A stretch of DNA of 64,000 bases from Gp6-AA40 sp036274155 (GCA_036274155.1 DASUGH010000035.1:1-64000), one strand, 5' to 3'. Counted from the stretch's first letter, positions 49,222 to 58,847 are shown. Notes: generated by a model not told the origin, from the sequence alone. Translations and numbers: made by a program.

Positions 49222-51145
49222 CTCCGACCGGGATGGCCTGCTCAGACGGTCTGGCGTCCGCGACCGCGGCCGATGGCAGCACCGGCTGTGAGTCCGGATC
49301 CGGCACCGGCGTGCTCGGCTGCAGCGGCTTTGGCAGCGCCGGAAGCGGCATCCCTTCCTTCTTGGCGAAATAGGTTTCGATGACGTGCCTGGCTATCGGT
49401 GCACCCAGATAGCCATGCTCTCCATGCTCGGCGAAGATGACCCCGGCAATCTCCGGATTGTCTCTCGGCGCGAAGAACACGAACCAGCCGTGATCGCGAA
49501 GGTCCCTGCCGCTCGCCTTCGCCTTCGCCCGACCCTCATTGGAGATGACTTGCGCCGTGCCGGTCTTGCCCGACACGTCGCGGCCTTCCACCCTGCCGCG
49601 GCCGCCGGTGCCCTGCGCATTGACCACCATCCAGAGACCGTCGCGAAGCGCCGACAGCGTCTCGGGCTTGAAGGCCACGTGGTCGGCGACCGCAGACCGC
49701 ACGAACGGTGTCCACCCCTTGCCCTCATCGACGGCCTTGAGCACGTGCGGCGTTACCCGGGTCCCGCCGTTGGCGACGGTGGAGATCATCAGCGCCATCG
49801 ACGCCGGTGTCACCGACACCTGGCCCTGACCAATCGACACCGAGATCGTCTCGCCCGGGTACCAGCGTTGTCCCGTGGTCTTCTGCTTCCACTCGGTGGA
49901 CGGCACCAGGCTTTCCTGCTCGTTGGGCAGATCGATGCCGGTCTTCCCGGCCAGACCGAGCTTCTCGGCCCACTTGTGAATCTTGTCGACCCCGAGCATG
50001 TTGCCGATCGTGTAGAAGTAGACGTTGCACGACTTCTCGAGCGCGTGGCGCATGTCGACCGTGCCGTGCCCTCCCTTGAGGTGGCACTTGTAGTACCGGC
50101 CGAAAAAGTACGCGCCGCCGGAGCAGTGCGTCGTGAACTCGGGGGTGACGATCCCCTCCTCCAGCGCCGCGGTGGCGACGACGATCTTGAACGTCGAGCC
50201 GGGTGAGTACCGCCCCTGGATCACGCGGTTCGACAACGGCCGCAGCTTGTCGTTGTTGAGCGACGCCCATTTGACGCTGTCGATACCAGCCGAAAAATCG
50301 TTCGGGTCGTACGCAGGCAGGCTCACGTAGGTGAGGACTTCGCCGTTGCGCGGATCCATGATCAGCGCAGCGCCGTTGAAGCCGGCGGCCTTGAAGCCGT
50401 CCTGTGCCGCCTTCTGCAGGTCGTAGTCGATGGTGAGCTGCAGCCGCCGACCCTCGGTGGCCAACTGCTCGCCGAGGATGTTCACCTGGCGGCCGACGCT
50501 GTTGACGACCAGCCGCCGTTCGCCGTCCTCCCCCATGAGGAAGCTGTTGTAGACGAGCTCGACGCCCGACTTGCCGACGATTGATCCACGCGTCACCTGC
50601 TCGTTGACCTGTGACTCGCTCGCCTCGCCGACGTAGCCGAACAGGTGCGCCGCCAGCGCATCGGTCGGATACTTGCGGGCCGGAACCTCCTGGATCTCGA
50701 CGTCGGGCAGCTCGAACTGGTGTGCCTTGATGGCCGCCACCTGGTCGAGGGTGGCGTCCTCGATGATCGGGATCGACTGATAGCTCGGCTCGCGGCGCCG
50801 CCGGTCCACGGCCTGCTGAACCTGCTGCGGGTCGAGCCCGGCGATGGCCGACAGCAGGCGGATGGTCCCCGGAATGTCGCGCGCGTTCTTGCGATCGATC
50901 GACACGGTGAAAGAAAGCCGGTTGTCCACCAGCAGCTTCATGTCGCGGTCGAAGACGATGCCGCGAGGGGCGCGCAGCGCCATGGTGCGCTGGTTGTTGT
51001 TCTCGGCCAGCTCGACGTAGGCGTCGCCTTCGACGATCTGCAGAAACCAGAAACTGAAGCCGAGCACGGCGAACACCGCGATCACGCACACCTGCAGCAC
51101 CATGAGGCGCGTCGCGATTCGGCGGCGATCTTCAGTGGGTGGCAT
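49190..51145 (-). CDS. mrdA: Penicillin-binding protein 2 (elongation transpeptidase)
   Basis: 651 residues. The N-terminal helix is LQVCVIAVFAVLGFSFWFLQIV, then the PBP dimerisation segment (TMALRAPRGIVFDRDMKLL). Transpeptidase motifs: S-x-x-K in GRYSPGSTFKIV, S-x-N in LEKSCNVYFY, K-T-G in VSGKTGTAQVI. A Pro-rich C-terminal tail (ALPKPLQPSTPVPDPDS) extends about 50 residues past the usual end; its coding region overlaps the rodA start. It crosslinks lateral wall peptidoglycan with RodA. Starts 12 bases after mreD stop. Confidence 0.95.
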   Translation of the reverse strand: MPPTEDRRRIATRLMVLQVCVIAVFAVLGFSFWFLQIVEGDAYVELAENNNQRTMALRAPRGIVFDRDMKLLVDNRLSFTVSIDRKNARDIPGTIRLLSAIAGLDPQQVQQAVDRRRREPSYQSIPIIEDATLDQVAAIKAHQFELPDVEIQEVPARKYPTDALAAHLFGYVGEASESQVNEQVTRGSIVGKSGVELVYNSFLMGEDGERRLVVNSVGRQVNILGEQLATEGRRLQLTIDYDLQKAAQDGFKAAGFNGAALIMDPRNGEVLTYVSLPAYDPNDFSAGIDSVKWASLNNDKLRPLSNRVIQGRYSPGSTFKIVVATAALEEGIVTPEFTTHCSGGAYFFGRYYKCHLKGGHGTVDMRHALEKSCNVYFYTIGNMLGVDKIHKWAEKLGLAGKTGIDLPNEQESLVPSTEWKQKTTGQRWYPGETISVSIGQGQVSVTPASMALMISTVANGGTRVTPHVLKAVDEGKGWTPFVRSAVADHVAFKPETLSALRDGLWMVVNAQGTGGRGRVEGRDVSGKTGTAQVISNEGRAKAKASGRDLRDHGWFVFFAPRDNPEIAGVIFAEHGEHGYLGAPIARHVIETYFAKKEGMPLPALPKPLQPSTPVPDPDSQPVLPSAAVADARPSEQAIPVGDVRTTAVLPR

Positions 51146-51157
51146 GTGGTGCCTCGA

Positions 51158-51661
51158 TCAGTGTCTGCTCCGCCGCGCGATTCGCCGTCGTTCCATCACG
51201 CCGGGAACCGCTTCGACGACCGCGAACGCCACGGCGCCGACGAGTGCATTTCCCAACGCCTGCTTGGCAATCATGGTCCAGGATGCGGCGAGCGTTCCCG
51301 ATTGCAGCACGGTATAGAGTCCCATGAGCACCGCGGCGTGGACGACGGTCGCCACGACGAAAATCAACAAACGCGGCAGCGTCGCCGTGACGATGAACTG
51401 CTGAGCAAACGCTCCCGCGAAAAACCCGACTACCGCCTTCGCCAGCCCGCCGATTCCGACGATCGGCGCGGTCAGCGAATCCTGAATCAACCCTGCCACG
51501 CTCCCGGCGAACATGCCGGCCACCGGACCGCTGGTGAGCGCCACGTACACGACCGCGACGAGCACCAGATCCACCGCCGGCCCGCGCGCCAGGAAACGGT
51601 CGAGCATGGTCTGCAGCGCCAGCGCCAGCGCGATGGCGACGACCGCCCCGAACGCCTTCAC
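51158..51661 (-). CDS. mreD: Rod shape-determining membrane protein MreD
   Basis: 167 residues, five hydrophobic helices: AFGAVVAIALALALQTML, VDLVLVAVVYVALTSGPVAGMFAGSVAGLIQDSL, IGGLAKAVVGFFAGAFA, LLIFVVATVVHAAVLMGLYTV and NALVGAVAFAVVEAV. The V-A-x-x-A-L-x-x-G-P-x-x-G-x-x-x-G pattern and DSL motif are typical of MreD. It starts at GTG 51661, overlapping the mreC stop by four bases (GTGA). MreD links MreC to the elongasome in the inner membrane. Confidence 0.92.
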   Translation of the reverse strand: MKAFGAVVAIALALALQTMLDRFLARGPAVDLVLVAVVYVALTSGPVAGMFAGSVAGLIQDSLTAPIVGIGGLAKAVVGFFAGAFAQQFIVTATLPRLLIFVVATVVHAAVLMGLYTVLQSGTLAASWTMIAKQALGNALVGAVAFAVVEAVPGVMERRRIARRSRH

Positions 51662-52599
51662 CGCGCCTCGTTTCCGCCCGTGGCCGCGCCCTGCCTGCCG
51701 ATTGCCGCGTCGATCGCCTCGCCCGTCGGCCGCTTCAGGACGACGAGCACCGATTCGAGCGTGGAGAAGTCGACGGCCGGCCGCACGACGACATTGTCGT
51801 ACTGCCAGCCCCGCTTCTCCAGTGATTCTATCTGACCAATCACGAAGCCCTTTGGAAACCCGCCGCCGGTCGACGCGGTCTCACCCGACGATGGCACTTC
51901 TGTGGCAGAGGGAAAGATTCCGTCGATTCCCGATGTCACCACCCTGTCGCCCACCTTGATGTCCGCGCTGCTGGACACGTACTTGAGCAGGAGCCCGAAT
52001 CGCGTCGGGTTGCCTTCCACGACGCCCTGGACCCGCGACCGCTCGACGAGCGCGCCCGCCGCGGCATTCCGGTCGATGAGCAGTTGAACCTTCGAGGAAC
52101 CGGGGCTCGTATGGAAAATGCGGCCAACCACACCCGAGGGGGCGATCACCGCCATGTCGCGCATCAACCCGTCGTCGCTCCCCTTGTCGATGTTCATGGT
52201 CCTGAACATCAGACCGGGAGCGTAGCCGATGACGCGAGCGCTCTTGGTTGCCAGCGGCAGGTCGCGCTTGAGGGTGAGGAGATCCTGCAGGCTGCGCGAC
52301 TGCGCCGCCTCGGTGCGCGCCTGTTGAAGCGCGAGCTGCAGCTGGCCCACCTGCTCCTGCAGCTGCTCGTTCTGCTGACGGATCTCCTGCAGTGCAAAGT
52401 AATCCTGCCACGCGTGTCTGACGCCGCCGACGGCGCTGGTCGCCGCGCCCTGGATCCCCGCCAGCGTCCCGAAGGCGATGCTGGAAAGCACCGACATCCC
52501 GCGAGCGGTCTTCGCCTGCGCAGAGATCAGGACGAGGTGGGCAAATACCAGGGCCACGAAGAGCCACCCGATGCGCTGGCGGATTTCGAGCACGGCCAT
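51658..52599 (-). CDS. mreC: Rod shape-determining protein MreC
   Basis: 313 residues. N-terminal membrane helix (GWLFVALVFAHLVLISAQ), then a coiled coil (LQEIRQQNEQLQEQVGQLQLALQQ), then the beta-barrel periplasmic domain with ARVIGYAPGLMFRTMNIDKGSDDGL, APSGVVGRIFHTSPGSSKVQLLIDRNAAAGALVERS and VKVGDRVVTSGIDGIFPSA-like (KVGDRVVTSGIDGIFP) motifs, all standard for MreC. A gap of 38 bases follows mreB. It binds PBP2 and activates the RodA-PBP2 pair. Confidence 0.95.
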   Translation of the reverse strand: MAVLEIRQRIGWLFVALVFAHLVLISAQAKTARGMSVLSSIAFGTLAGIQGAATSAVGGVRHAWQDYFALQEIRQQNEQLQEQVGQLQLALQQARTEAAQSRSLQDLLTLKRDLPLATKSARVIGYAPGLMFRTMNIDKGSDDGLMRDMAVIAPSGVVGRIFHTSPGSSKVQLLIDRNAAAGALVERSRVQGVVEGNPTRFGLLLKYVSSSADIKVGDRVVTSGIDGIFPSATEVPSSGETASTGGGFPKGFVIGQIESLEKRGWQYDNVVVRPAVDFSTLESVLVVLKRPTGEAIDAAIGRQGAATGGNEAR

Positions 52600-52637
52600 G
52601 GTGTGAATCTACAAATGACGGACTATTCGTCCTTCGC

Positions 52638-53663
52638 TCAGTCGATCGATATCTTTCGAAGCAGGTTGAAGTCCGACAGCATCTTCCCGGCCCCGAGCAC
52701 CACCGACGACAGCGGGTCCTCGGCCATGGCCAGCGGAAGCCCGGTCTCTTCCCGCAGTCGCTTGTCCAGATTCTTCAGCATCGAACCGCCGCCAGTCAGC
52801 ACGATCCCGCGGTCGACGATGTCCGCCGACAGCTCAGGCGGCGTGCGCTCGAGGGCGACACGGACCGCGTCGACAATCACGTTCACCGTCTCGGCCAGCG
52901 CCTCGCGAATCTCTTCGTCGGAGATGGTGATCGTCTTCGGCACTCCCTCGATCAGGTGCCGTCCCTTGATCTCCATCGTCATCTTCTCTTCGAGCGGGTA
53001 GGCCGAGCCGATCTCCATCTTGATCTGCTCGGCGGTCCGTTCGCCGATGAGCAGGTTGTACGTCTTCTTGATGTACTGGATGATCGCTTCGTCCATCTCG
53101 TTGCCGGCGACGCGAACCGCCTTGCTGTAGACGATGCCGGCCAGAGAGATGACGGCGATGTCGGTCGTGCCGCCGCCGATGTCCACGATCATGTTCCCCG
53201 ACGGCTCGGTGATTGGCATGCCCGCTCCGATCGCGGCCGCCATCGCCTCTTCCACCAGGTGCACCTCGCTGGCCTTCGCCCGGTAGGCGCTGTCCTTCAC
53301 GGCTCGCTTCTCGACCTGGGTAATCTCCGACGGAACGCCGATGACGATGCGCGGCCGCACCCAGACGTTGCGATTGTGCGCCTTCTTGATGAAGTAGGTG
53401 AGCATCTTCTCGGTGACCTCGAAGTCGGCGATCACCCCGTCCTTCATCGGCTTGATGGCGACGATGTTGCCGGGAGTGCGCCCCAGCATCTCCTTCGCAT
53501 CTTTGCCCACCGCCTCAACGCGGCCGTTGATCTTGTTGATGGCCACGATCGACGGTTCGTTGACGACGATGCCCTTGCCGCGGGCATAGACACACGTATT
53601 CGCGGTTCCGAGATCAATGGCGAGATCGCTGGAAAACAACGACAGAAACGAGCCAAGTGCCAA
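52638..53663 (-). CDS. mreB: Actin-like cell-shape protein MreB
   Basis: 341 residues. Actin-fold ATPase: DLAIDLGTANTCVYARGKGIV (phosphate 1), MIVDIGGGTTDIAVISLAGIV (phosphate 2), GIVLTGGGSMLKNLDKRL (adenosine), KKAHNRNVWVRPRIVIGVPSEIT. It forms membrane-bound filaments that position the elongasome. The start is TTG 53663 (MALGSFLSLFSSDLAIDL), nine bases after an AAGGAG that overlaps the stop of the upstream GGDEF gene, so initiation is well supported and coupled. First of the five contiguous shape genes. Confidence 0.97.
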   Translation of the reverse strand: MALGSFLSLFSSDLAIDLGTANTCVYARGKGIVVNEPSIVAINKINGRVEAVGKDAKEMLGRTPGNIVAIKPMKDGVIADFEVTEKMLTYFIKKAHNRNVWVRPRIVIGVPSEITQVEKRAVKDSAYRAKASEVHLVEEAMAAAIGAGMPITEPSGNMIVDIGGGTTDIAVISLAGIVYSKAVRVAGNEMDEAIIQYIKKTYNLLIGERTAEQIKMEIGSAYPLEEKMTMEIKGRHLIEGVPKTITISDEEIREALAETVNVIVDAVRVALERTPPELSADIVDRGIVLTGGGSMLKNLDKRLREETGLPLAMAEDPLSSVVLGAGKMLSDFNLLRKISID

Positions 53664-53668
53664 CGTCG

Positions 53669-54799
53669 CTAACTCCTTCGGTTGGAGGGGCCTGAGGCGG
53701 GCTCCGCTTCGGATTCCTCCTGAGCCGCCTGGATCCCGTCCTTGCCACGGGCTTTCACCCCGTACATAGCTTTGTCGGCCGCTCGCAGTAGTTCTTCGGC
53801 CGTTCCAGCCACGTCCGGCAGAGTGGCTACTCCAATTGACGCGGTCAACCGGACGGAGGCTCCCTCAGACGTCAGGAACTGGGTGCCGACAAGGGCGTTC
53901 CGCAGCCTGCCGGCCATCGCCAGGGCGCCATCCGGCGAGGTGTCGGGCAACACGACCACGAACTCGTCCCCACCGAACCTGGCCACGACGTCGGTTTCCC
54001 GGGCCGACTCGCGAAGGACGGCGCCGACCTCGACGAGCGCCTTGCTGCCCGCCAGGTGCCCATACGTGTCGTTGACCTCTTTGAAACCGTCTAAATCCAA
54101 GAACAGCAATGAGATCGGCCGAGCATGACGGATCGCGCGCTTGATTTCGCGCTTGAGCACCTGATGGAGGAACCGTGAATTGTAGAGCCTGGTCAGGTCA
54201 TCGATGACCGCCAGCGTCTCGGCGCGTTTGAGCGTCAACGCATTGTCGAGGGCGATTGCGGCCGGCTCCAGATAGGCGCGCAGGGCGGCAACCACAGCCG
54301 GCGCCAGCGCTGGAACCGACGCCGACGGCCTCGGATCGATGGCCACCAGAGCCCCCACTGTCTGCCCGCGTGCGTTCAACGGAAAGCCAATCGCCGTGCC
54401 GTCGGCACCTTTGCCGGCACGGCTGTCTCTGGACAAATCAGCGGCGAAGAACTCGGCATGATTGCTGAGCACCCATCGGGCCGTGTGCGAGAGTGCCGGC
54501 TGCAGCAGCGGCGTCAAACCGCGGTTGGCCAGAACCGTCGGGTTACCGCTGCCATCGCGCGTCAGGACCGCCCAGCACGGCGCCTCGACCCAGGCGTCGG
54601 CCTGCTGCACCAGCCACTCGGCGACCCGTTCGGGGTCCAGCGTGGCATTCGCCTCGCGGACCGCCTCGAGGATGACTTCACGGCGCTCCAGGCGGGCGCG
54701 CAACGCCCGCAGTCTTCCTTTGAGACGAGTGGCGAAGTCGGATCGCCGGGCGGGAGAGCTTGTGGGCACAGCGGGACGCTTCGTGGCGATAGGTATCAC
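53669..54799 (-). CDS. GAF-like plus GGDEF diguanylate cyclase, first gene of the rod-shape operon
   Basis: 376 residues from GTG 54799 (VIPIATKRPAVPTSSPAR), the most downstream start that keeps the whole sensor; it is not backed by a strong Shine-Dalgarno. A short Arg-rich coil is followed by a GAF-like sensor (ANATLDPERVAEWLVQQADAW, PLNARGQTVGALVAIDPRP), then a GGDEF domain with the active GGDEF loop near residue 275. The inhibitory I-site R-E-T-D lies five residues before it, so it is probably an active, product-inhibited cyclase making c-di-GMP. It is 5 bases upstream of mreB. Soluble: no membrane helix is seen. Confidence 0.88.
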   Translation of the reverse strand: MIPIATKRPAVPTSSPARRSDFATRLKGRLRALRARLERREVILEAVREANATLDPERVAEWLVQQADAWVEAPCWAVLTRDGSGNPTVLANRGLTPLLQPALSHTARWVLSNHAEFFAADLSRDSRAGKGADGTAIGFPLNARGQTVGALVAIDPRPSASVPALAPAVVAALRAYLEPAAIALDNALTLKRAETLAVIDDLTRLYNSRFLHQVLKREIKRAIRHARPISLLFLDLDGFKEVNDTYGHLAGSKALVEVGAVLRESARETDVVARFGGDEFVVVLPDTSPDGALAMAGRLRNALVGTQFLTSEGASVRLTASIGVATLPDVAGTAEELLRAADKAMYGVKARGKDGIQAAQEESEAEPASGPSNRRS

Positions 54800-54905
54800 C
54801 GCTCGCGAGGTGGGAGCGTGACGGTGCCCAAATGGGCCTGGGTGGTCGAGAACGCGCCAGATCTTACCATGGCTGGTCGGCCCGGAATGGCGCGGCAAAG
54901 GCCCG

Positions 54906-54936
54906 GTGACGTTTCCGCGTTTGCCGGTCGTATGAT
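54906..54936 (+). promoter_or_regulatory. Possible promoter upstream of the PpiD-like gene
   Basis: TATGAT at 54931-54936 with GTGACG at 54906-54911, 19 bases apart (longer than ideal). It points towards the PpiD-like start at 55034 and lies in the divergent gap with the GGDEF/mre operon. Confidence 0.3.
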
Positions 54937-55033
54937 GGGTAGCGTACGATGCGCGATTGGGCGGCGCGCAGGCCGTTGCCGAAAGCCGGCGGCCAGGAGC
55001 CCAAAGCCTTTTCACGATTAGGATTCATCAGCG

Positions 55034-56977
55034 ATGACGATGCTCGACCGGATGCGCCGGCACAAGAACTATCTCAAATGGTTCCTGGCGCTCGTCGCCG
55101 TGTCCCTGTGCCTCTACCTGATTCCCAATTTCCTCGATCCGTCCATCTCGACGTCCGGCAGTGCCACGTCGGGGGAAGTCATCGCCAGCGTCGGAGATCG
55201 CAAGGTCACGGTAAAGGACTTCGACGCCCGTTATCAGGCGCAGCTGGCCTCGTACCGCTCGCAGTTCGGCGCCAGCGTCAATGAGAGCCTGTTGCGCCAG
55301 CTCGGCATCGAGCAGCAGGTGCTCCGGCAGCTCATCGAGGAACAGGTCGCGGCGATCGAAGCGGAGCGCCAGGGCATCCGGGTGAGCGACGAGGAGCTGG
55401 CGTCGCAGATTCTCGCCGTGCCGCTGTTCCAGGAGAACGGCCAGTTCATCGGCGATCGCGCGTACCGGCAGGTGCTGCAGTCGCTCAATCCGCCCTTGAC
55501 CGTGAGCGAGTTCGAAGGGGACATGCGCCGCTCGATCGAGCTCGATCGCCTGCGAACGGCGCTCACCGACTGGATGGTGGTGTCCGACGCCGAGCTCGAA
55601 CGCGAGTACAAGCAGCGCAACGAGAAGATCAAGCTGCAGGTCGTGGCGCTGACTGCCGGTGCCTTCCGCGACACGATCACGGTGACCGACGCCGACGTCA
55701 GCGCGTATTTCGACGCTCACAAGGCCGACTACCGCGTCGGCGAACGGAGGAAGATTCGCTACTTCCTCATGGATCTGGAAAAGGCGCGCCTGAAGGTCAC
55801 CGTCACGCCCACTGAGATCCAGCGTGACTACAACGACAACCTCGAGCGCTACCACACGCCCGAACAGATCAAGGCGAGCCACATCCTGCTCAAGACCGAG
55901 GGAAAGAGCGAGGCGGAGGTTCGCACCAGGGCGGAAGGCATCCTCAAGCAGCTCAAGGGCGGCGCCGACTTCGCCGCGCTGGCCAAGCAGGTGTCCGAAG
56001 ACGAGGCGACGAAGGAGAAAGGCGGCGATCTGGACTACTTCACGCGCGGGAAGATGGTGCCGGAATTCGAGAACGCCGCCTTCGCGATGCAGCCGGGACA
56101 GTTGAGCGATCTCGTGAAGTCCCAGTATGGCTTTCACATCATCAAGCTGATCGACCACAAGCCGGAGGTGACCCGTCCGCTCGACGAGGTGCGCGCCGAG
56201 ATCACCGAACGGCTCACCCAGCAGAAAGCGAGCCGGCAAATCGCCGATCAGGCCAGCCAGCTCGCGACGACCGTCAGATCGGCGGCCGACCTGCAGCGGG
56301 GTGCCAACGAGGCAGGCGCGACGCTCGAGACGTCGGAGCTCTTTACGCGCGACCAGCCGATCTCAGGCCTCGGTGTGGCGCCGCAGGCCGCCGACGCGGC
56401 GTTCCGGCTCAAAGACATGAACGAGGCCGCCGGACCGATCGACACGCAGCGCGGTCCGGTGTTCATGGCGATGGTCGAGCGGAAAGATCCCTACGTTCCG
56501 GAGCTCAAGGAGGTGGAGACTCGCGTGCGCGAGGATCTGATCCGCAGCCGCGGCACGGAGCTCAGTCGCAAGCGCGGCGCCGAGATCGCCGCGACGCTCA
56601 GCGGTGCCAAGGACTTCAAGGCTGCCGCCAAGGCGCTCGGATTCGAGGCCAAGGAAACGGCGCTGATCTCGCGTGGAGCGCCGATCCCCGATGTCGGCGT
56701 CAGTGCAGATATCGACAAGGTTGCGTTCAGCCTGCCGGTGGGCGGCGTCAGCCAGCCGATCTCGACGAGCGACGGCACGGCTATCGTCAAGGTCACCGAG
56801 CGGGACGAAGCGACGCCCGAGGAGCTGAAGAAGGACCGCGAGACGTTTCGCGCCGAGCTCCTCAACGAGCGCCGGGAGCGGTTCTTCAGCGCCTACATGA
56901 ACAAGGCGCGTGAGCGCACGCCCATCGAGGTCAACAACGACGTGATCCGGCGGACGCTCAACGCACGCGGGTTGTGA
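55034..56977 (+). CDS. PpiD/SurA-like periplasmic chaperone with parvulin domain
   Basis: 647 residues. Inner-membrane anchor at about 14-35 (LKWFLALVAVSLCLYLIPNFL), then a SurA-N/PpiD chaperone region (VASVGDRKVTVKDF-like, here IASVGDRKVTVKDFDARYQAQ). The parvulin domain is about 273-375: IKASHILLKTEGKSEAEVRTRAE, SEDEATKEKGGDLDYFTRGKMVPEFENAAF, SQYGFHIIKLIDH. A C-terminal second PPIase-like region follows. It helps outer-membrane or secreted proteins fold at the periplasmic face. Its 3' end overlaps the sppA 3' end by 20 bp on the other strand. Confidence 0.9.
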   Translation: MTMLDRMRRHKNYLKWFLALVAVSLCLYLIPNFLDPSISTSGSATSGEVIASVGDRKVTVKDFDARYQAQLASYRSQFGASVNESLLRQLGIEQQVLRQLIEEQVAAIEAERQGIRVSDEELASQILAVPLFQENGQFIGDRAYRQVLQSLNPPLTVSEFEGDMRRSIELDRLRTALTDWMVVSDAELEREYKQRNEKIKLQVVALTAGAFRDTITVTDADVSAYFDAHKADYRVGERRKIRYFLMDLEKARLKVTVTPTEIQRDYNDNLERYHTPEQIKASHILLKTEGKSEAEVRTRAEGILKQLKGGADFAALAKQVSEDEATKEKGGDLDYFTRGKMVPEFENAAFAMQPGQLSDLVKSQYGFHIIKLIDHKPEVTRPLDEVRAEITERLTQQKASRQIADQASQLATTVRSAADLQRGANEAGATLETSELFTRDQPISGLGVAPQAADAAFRLKDMNEAAGPIDTQRGPVFMAMVERKDPYVPELKEVETRVREDLIRSRGTELSRKRGAEIAATLSGAKDFKAAAKALGFEAKETALISRGAPIPDVGVSADIDKVAFSLPVGGVSQPISTSDGTAIVKVTERDEATPEELKKDRETFRAELLNERRERFFSAYMNKARERTPIEVNNDVIRRTLNARGL

Positions 56978-58727
56978 GGACCGGCATCAGCGCCAGCGGC
57001 TCTCCTCGACGAAACAGGCGAATCGCCGATGTAGCCGACGTCAACGCCTCACCGCGCGCGTCGAGCAGGGTCCAGAGACTCCCCACACGGCTGCCGCCGA
57101 ACTGTTCGGCGAACGCTTCGTAGAACGTGCGCGGCGGCGGATAGGGCACGAGCTCCACGTCCTCGTCATCAGGAATGTTCGCGCGCTTCTTGGCAATCGC
57201 CACTGCAGTTCCAAGTCCCCCCAGCTCGTCGACCAGTCCCTGCGCCTTGGCCTGCACCCCGGTCCACACCCGCCCCTGGCCGATCGCGTCGATCCGCTCC
57301 GGAGTGGTGCCTCGCGCTTCGGCTGCCTTTTCGACGAACCCGTCGTAGAAGCTCTGCATGAAATCGGTGACCTTGGCGCGCTGCGCCGGGGTGTAGGGGC
57401 TGAAGGGCGAGTAGATGTCCGAGTTCGCGCCGCCCTTGATGGTCTCGTGGGTGACGCCGATTTTCGTCGCGGCCCCGCTCATCACAATCTTTCCAGAGTA
57501 GATGCCGATCGAACCGGTCAGCGTTCCCGGCTGCGCCACGATCACCTGCCCCGGCATCGCGATGTAGTACCCGCCGGAAGCCGCCAGGTCCGACATCGAC
57601 GTGACGAGCGGGCGCGCGGGCTTCGCGTCACGGGTGATCATCAGCTCGCGCCAGATGACATCGGACGCCACCGCCGATCCGCCCGGACTGTCGACGCGCA
57701 GGATGATGGCCTTGATTGAATCGTCGTCGCGGATCCGGCGAATCTGCTCCACCATCGTCTCGGACCCGACGACGTCGCCGTTCACCGGGTCGAAACCGCT
57801 CCGCCCCGAGACGATTGTGCCGACCGCGTAGAGAACGGCGATGCGCGAGCGCGGCCGAATGCCGATCGACGAGGGCCTTACCCGCTCGTAGTCGGATCCG
57901 TCGACGCGCCGTCCGCGGCCGAGACTCTCACGCAGTTCCGGCACGCGGTCGTCGAGCTGGTCCTCATAGGCGAGATCGTCGACCAGACCGCCGCGCAGCG
58001 CGTCTTCGGGTGTAAACGGTCCTTCGTCGAGAAGCTTGCGCACCTCGGCTTCCGTCTTGTTCCGGCCCTCGGCGATACCGCGCACGAGCTGCTCGTACAT
58101 GTCGCGATTGAGCGACTCGCTCATCTCCCGGTGGGCCGGGGTCATCGATTTCTCGGTCAGCTGGTTCGGCGCCGTCTTGTAGTCGCCGATGTGGACGAAG
58201 TCGGGATACAGACCGAGCTTGTCGAGCGTGCCGCGAAGGAAGATCTCGAACGAGGCGACGCCCGTCAGATCGAGCGGACTCGTCGGCAGCAGATAGACGC
58301 GATCGGCGGCGCTCGCCACGTAGTATTCGCGGTCGCCACCGTATTCGAGGAACGCCACGACCTTCTTGCCTGAGCGCCGGAAGTCCAGCACCGCATCGCG
58401 CAGCTCCTGCAGCTTCGCCCAATACGGCACGTCCAGCGTCGTCGGCATGAGGAGCACGGAGGTGATCCGCGAATCGCGTCTGGCCATGTTCAGGCTCCGG
58501 ACGAGGGCGCGAATCGTTTCCTCCTGACGCCCGATAATCTGGCCAACCACGTCTCCAGGCGCCGTCTCGCGCAGAGCGCCCTGCGGCCGGAGAACCAGGG
58601 TCGACGAGTCGACGATGGACGGCCCGCGGGACGCGACGGTGAGCAGCAGCACGGCGCCGGCGATCGGAACGATCAGGGCCAGGCCGATCAGCGAGAAGAG
58701 AATGATGATGCCGCGGCGTCTCGCCAC
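56958..58727 (-). CDS. sppA: Signal peptide peptidase SppA, long (67K) type
   Basis: 589 residues. The start is GTG 58727: a perfect AGGAGG six bases upstream excludes the longer in-frame extension. Membrane anchor: GIIILFSLIGLALIVPIAGAVLLL. Tandem SppA domains: the N-terminal half carries the general-base Lys in VHIGDYKTAPNQLTEKSMTP, the C-terminal half the nucleophile Ser in SMSDLAASGGYYIAM. Other features: ILRVDSPGGSAVASDVIW, GTLTGSIGIYSGK. It degrades cleaved signal peptides in the membrane. Divergent from fkbp, convergent with the PpiD-like gene. Confidence 0.95.
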   Translation of the reverse strand: MARRRGIIILFSLIGLALIVPIAGAVLLLTVASRGPSIVDSSTLVLRPQGALRETAPGDVVGQIIGRQEETIRALVRSLNMARRDSRITSVLLMPTTLDVPYWAKLQELRDAVLDFRRSGKKVVAFLEYGGDREYYVASAADRVYLLPTSPLDLTGVASFEIFLRGTLDKLGLYPDFVHIGDYKTAPNQLTEKSMTPAHREMSESLNRDMYEQLVRGIAEGRNKTEAEVRKLLDEGPFTPEDALRGGLVDDLAYEDQLDDRVPELRESLGRGRRVDGSDYERVRPSSIGIRPRSRIAVLYAVGTIVSGRSGFDPVNGDVVGSETMVEQIRRIRDDDSIKAIILRVDSPGGSAVASDVIWRELMITRDAKPARPLVTSMSDLAASGGYYIAMPGQVIVAQPGTLTGSIGIYSGKIVMSGAATKIGVTHETIKGGANSDIYSPFSPYTPAQRAKVTDFMQSFYDGFVEKAAEARGTTPERIDAIGQGRVWTGVQAKAQGLVDELGGLGTAVAIAKKRANIPDDEDVELVPYPPPRTFYEAFAEQFGGSRVGSLWTLLDARGEALTSATSAIRLFRRGEPLALMPVLTTRVR

Positions 58728-58801
58728 AGGAGTCCTCCTGAAAAGGTGGTGACCTATTCTAGAGGGGCGCTGACTCGATCCGAGCGCGCGGATGCGCGAC
58801 A

Positions 58802-58807
58802 TATAAT
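58802..58807 (+). promoter_or_regulatory. Consensus -10 hexamer (TATAAT) upstream of the FKBP gene
   Basis: Exact TATAAT, 40 bases before the FKBP ATG, in the divergent gap with sppA. No TTGACA-like box is found at the right distance, so it may depend on an activator or be an extended variant. Confidence 0.45.
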
Positions 58808-58847
58808 CGGAGCGCGGCGTGGAAAGCCCGGCAGCACGAGGACGGAT

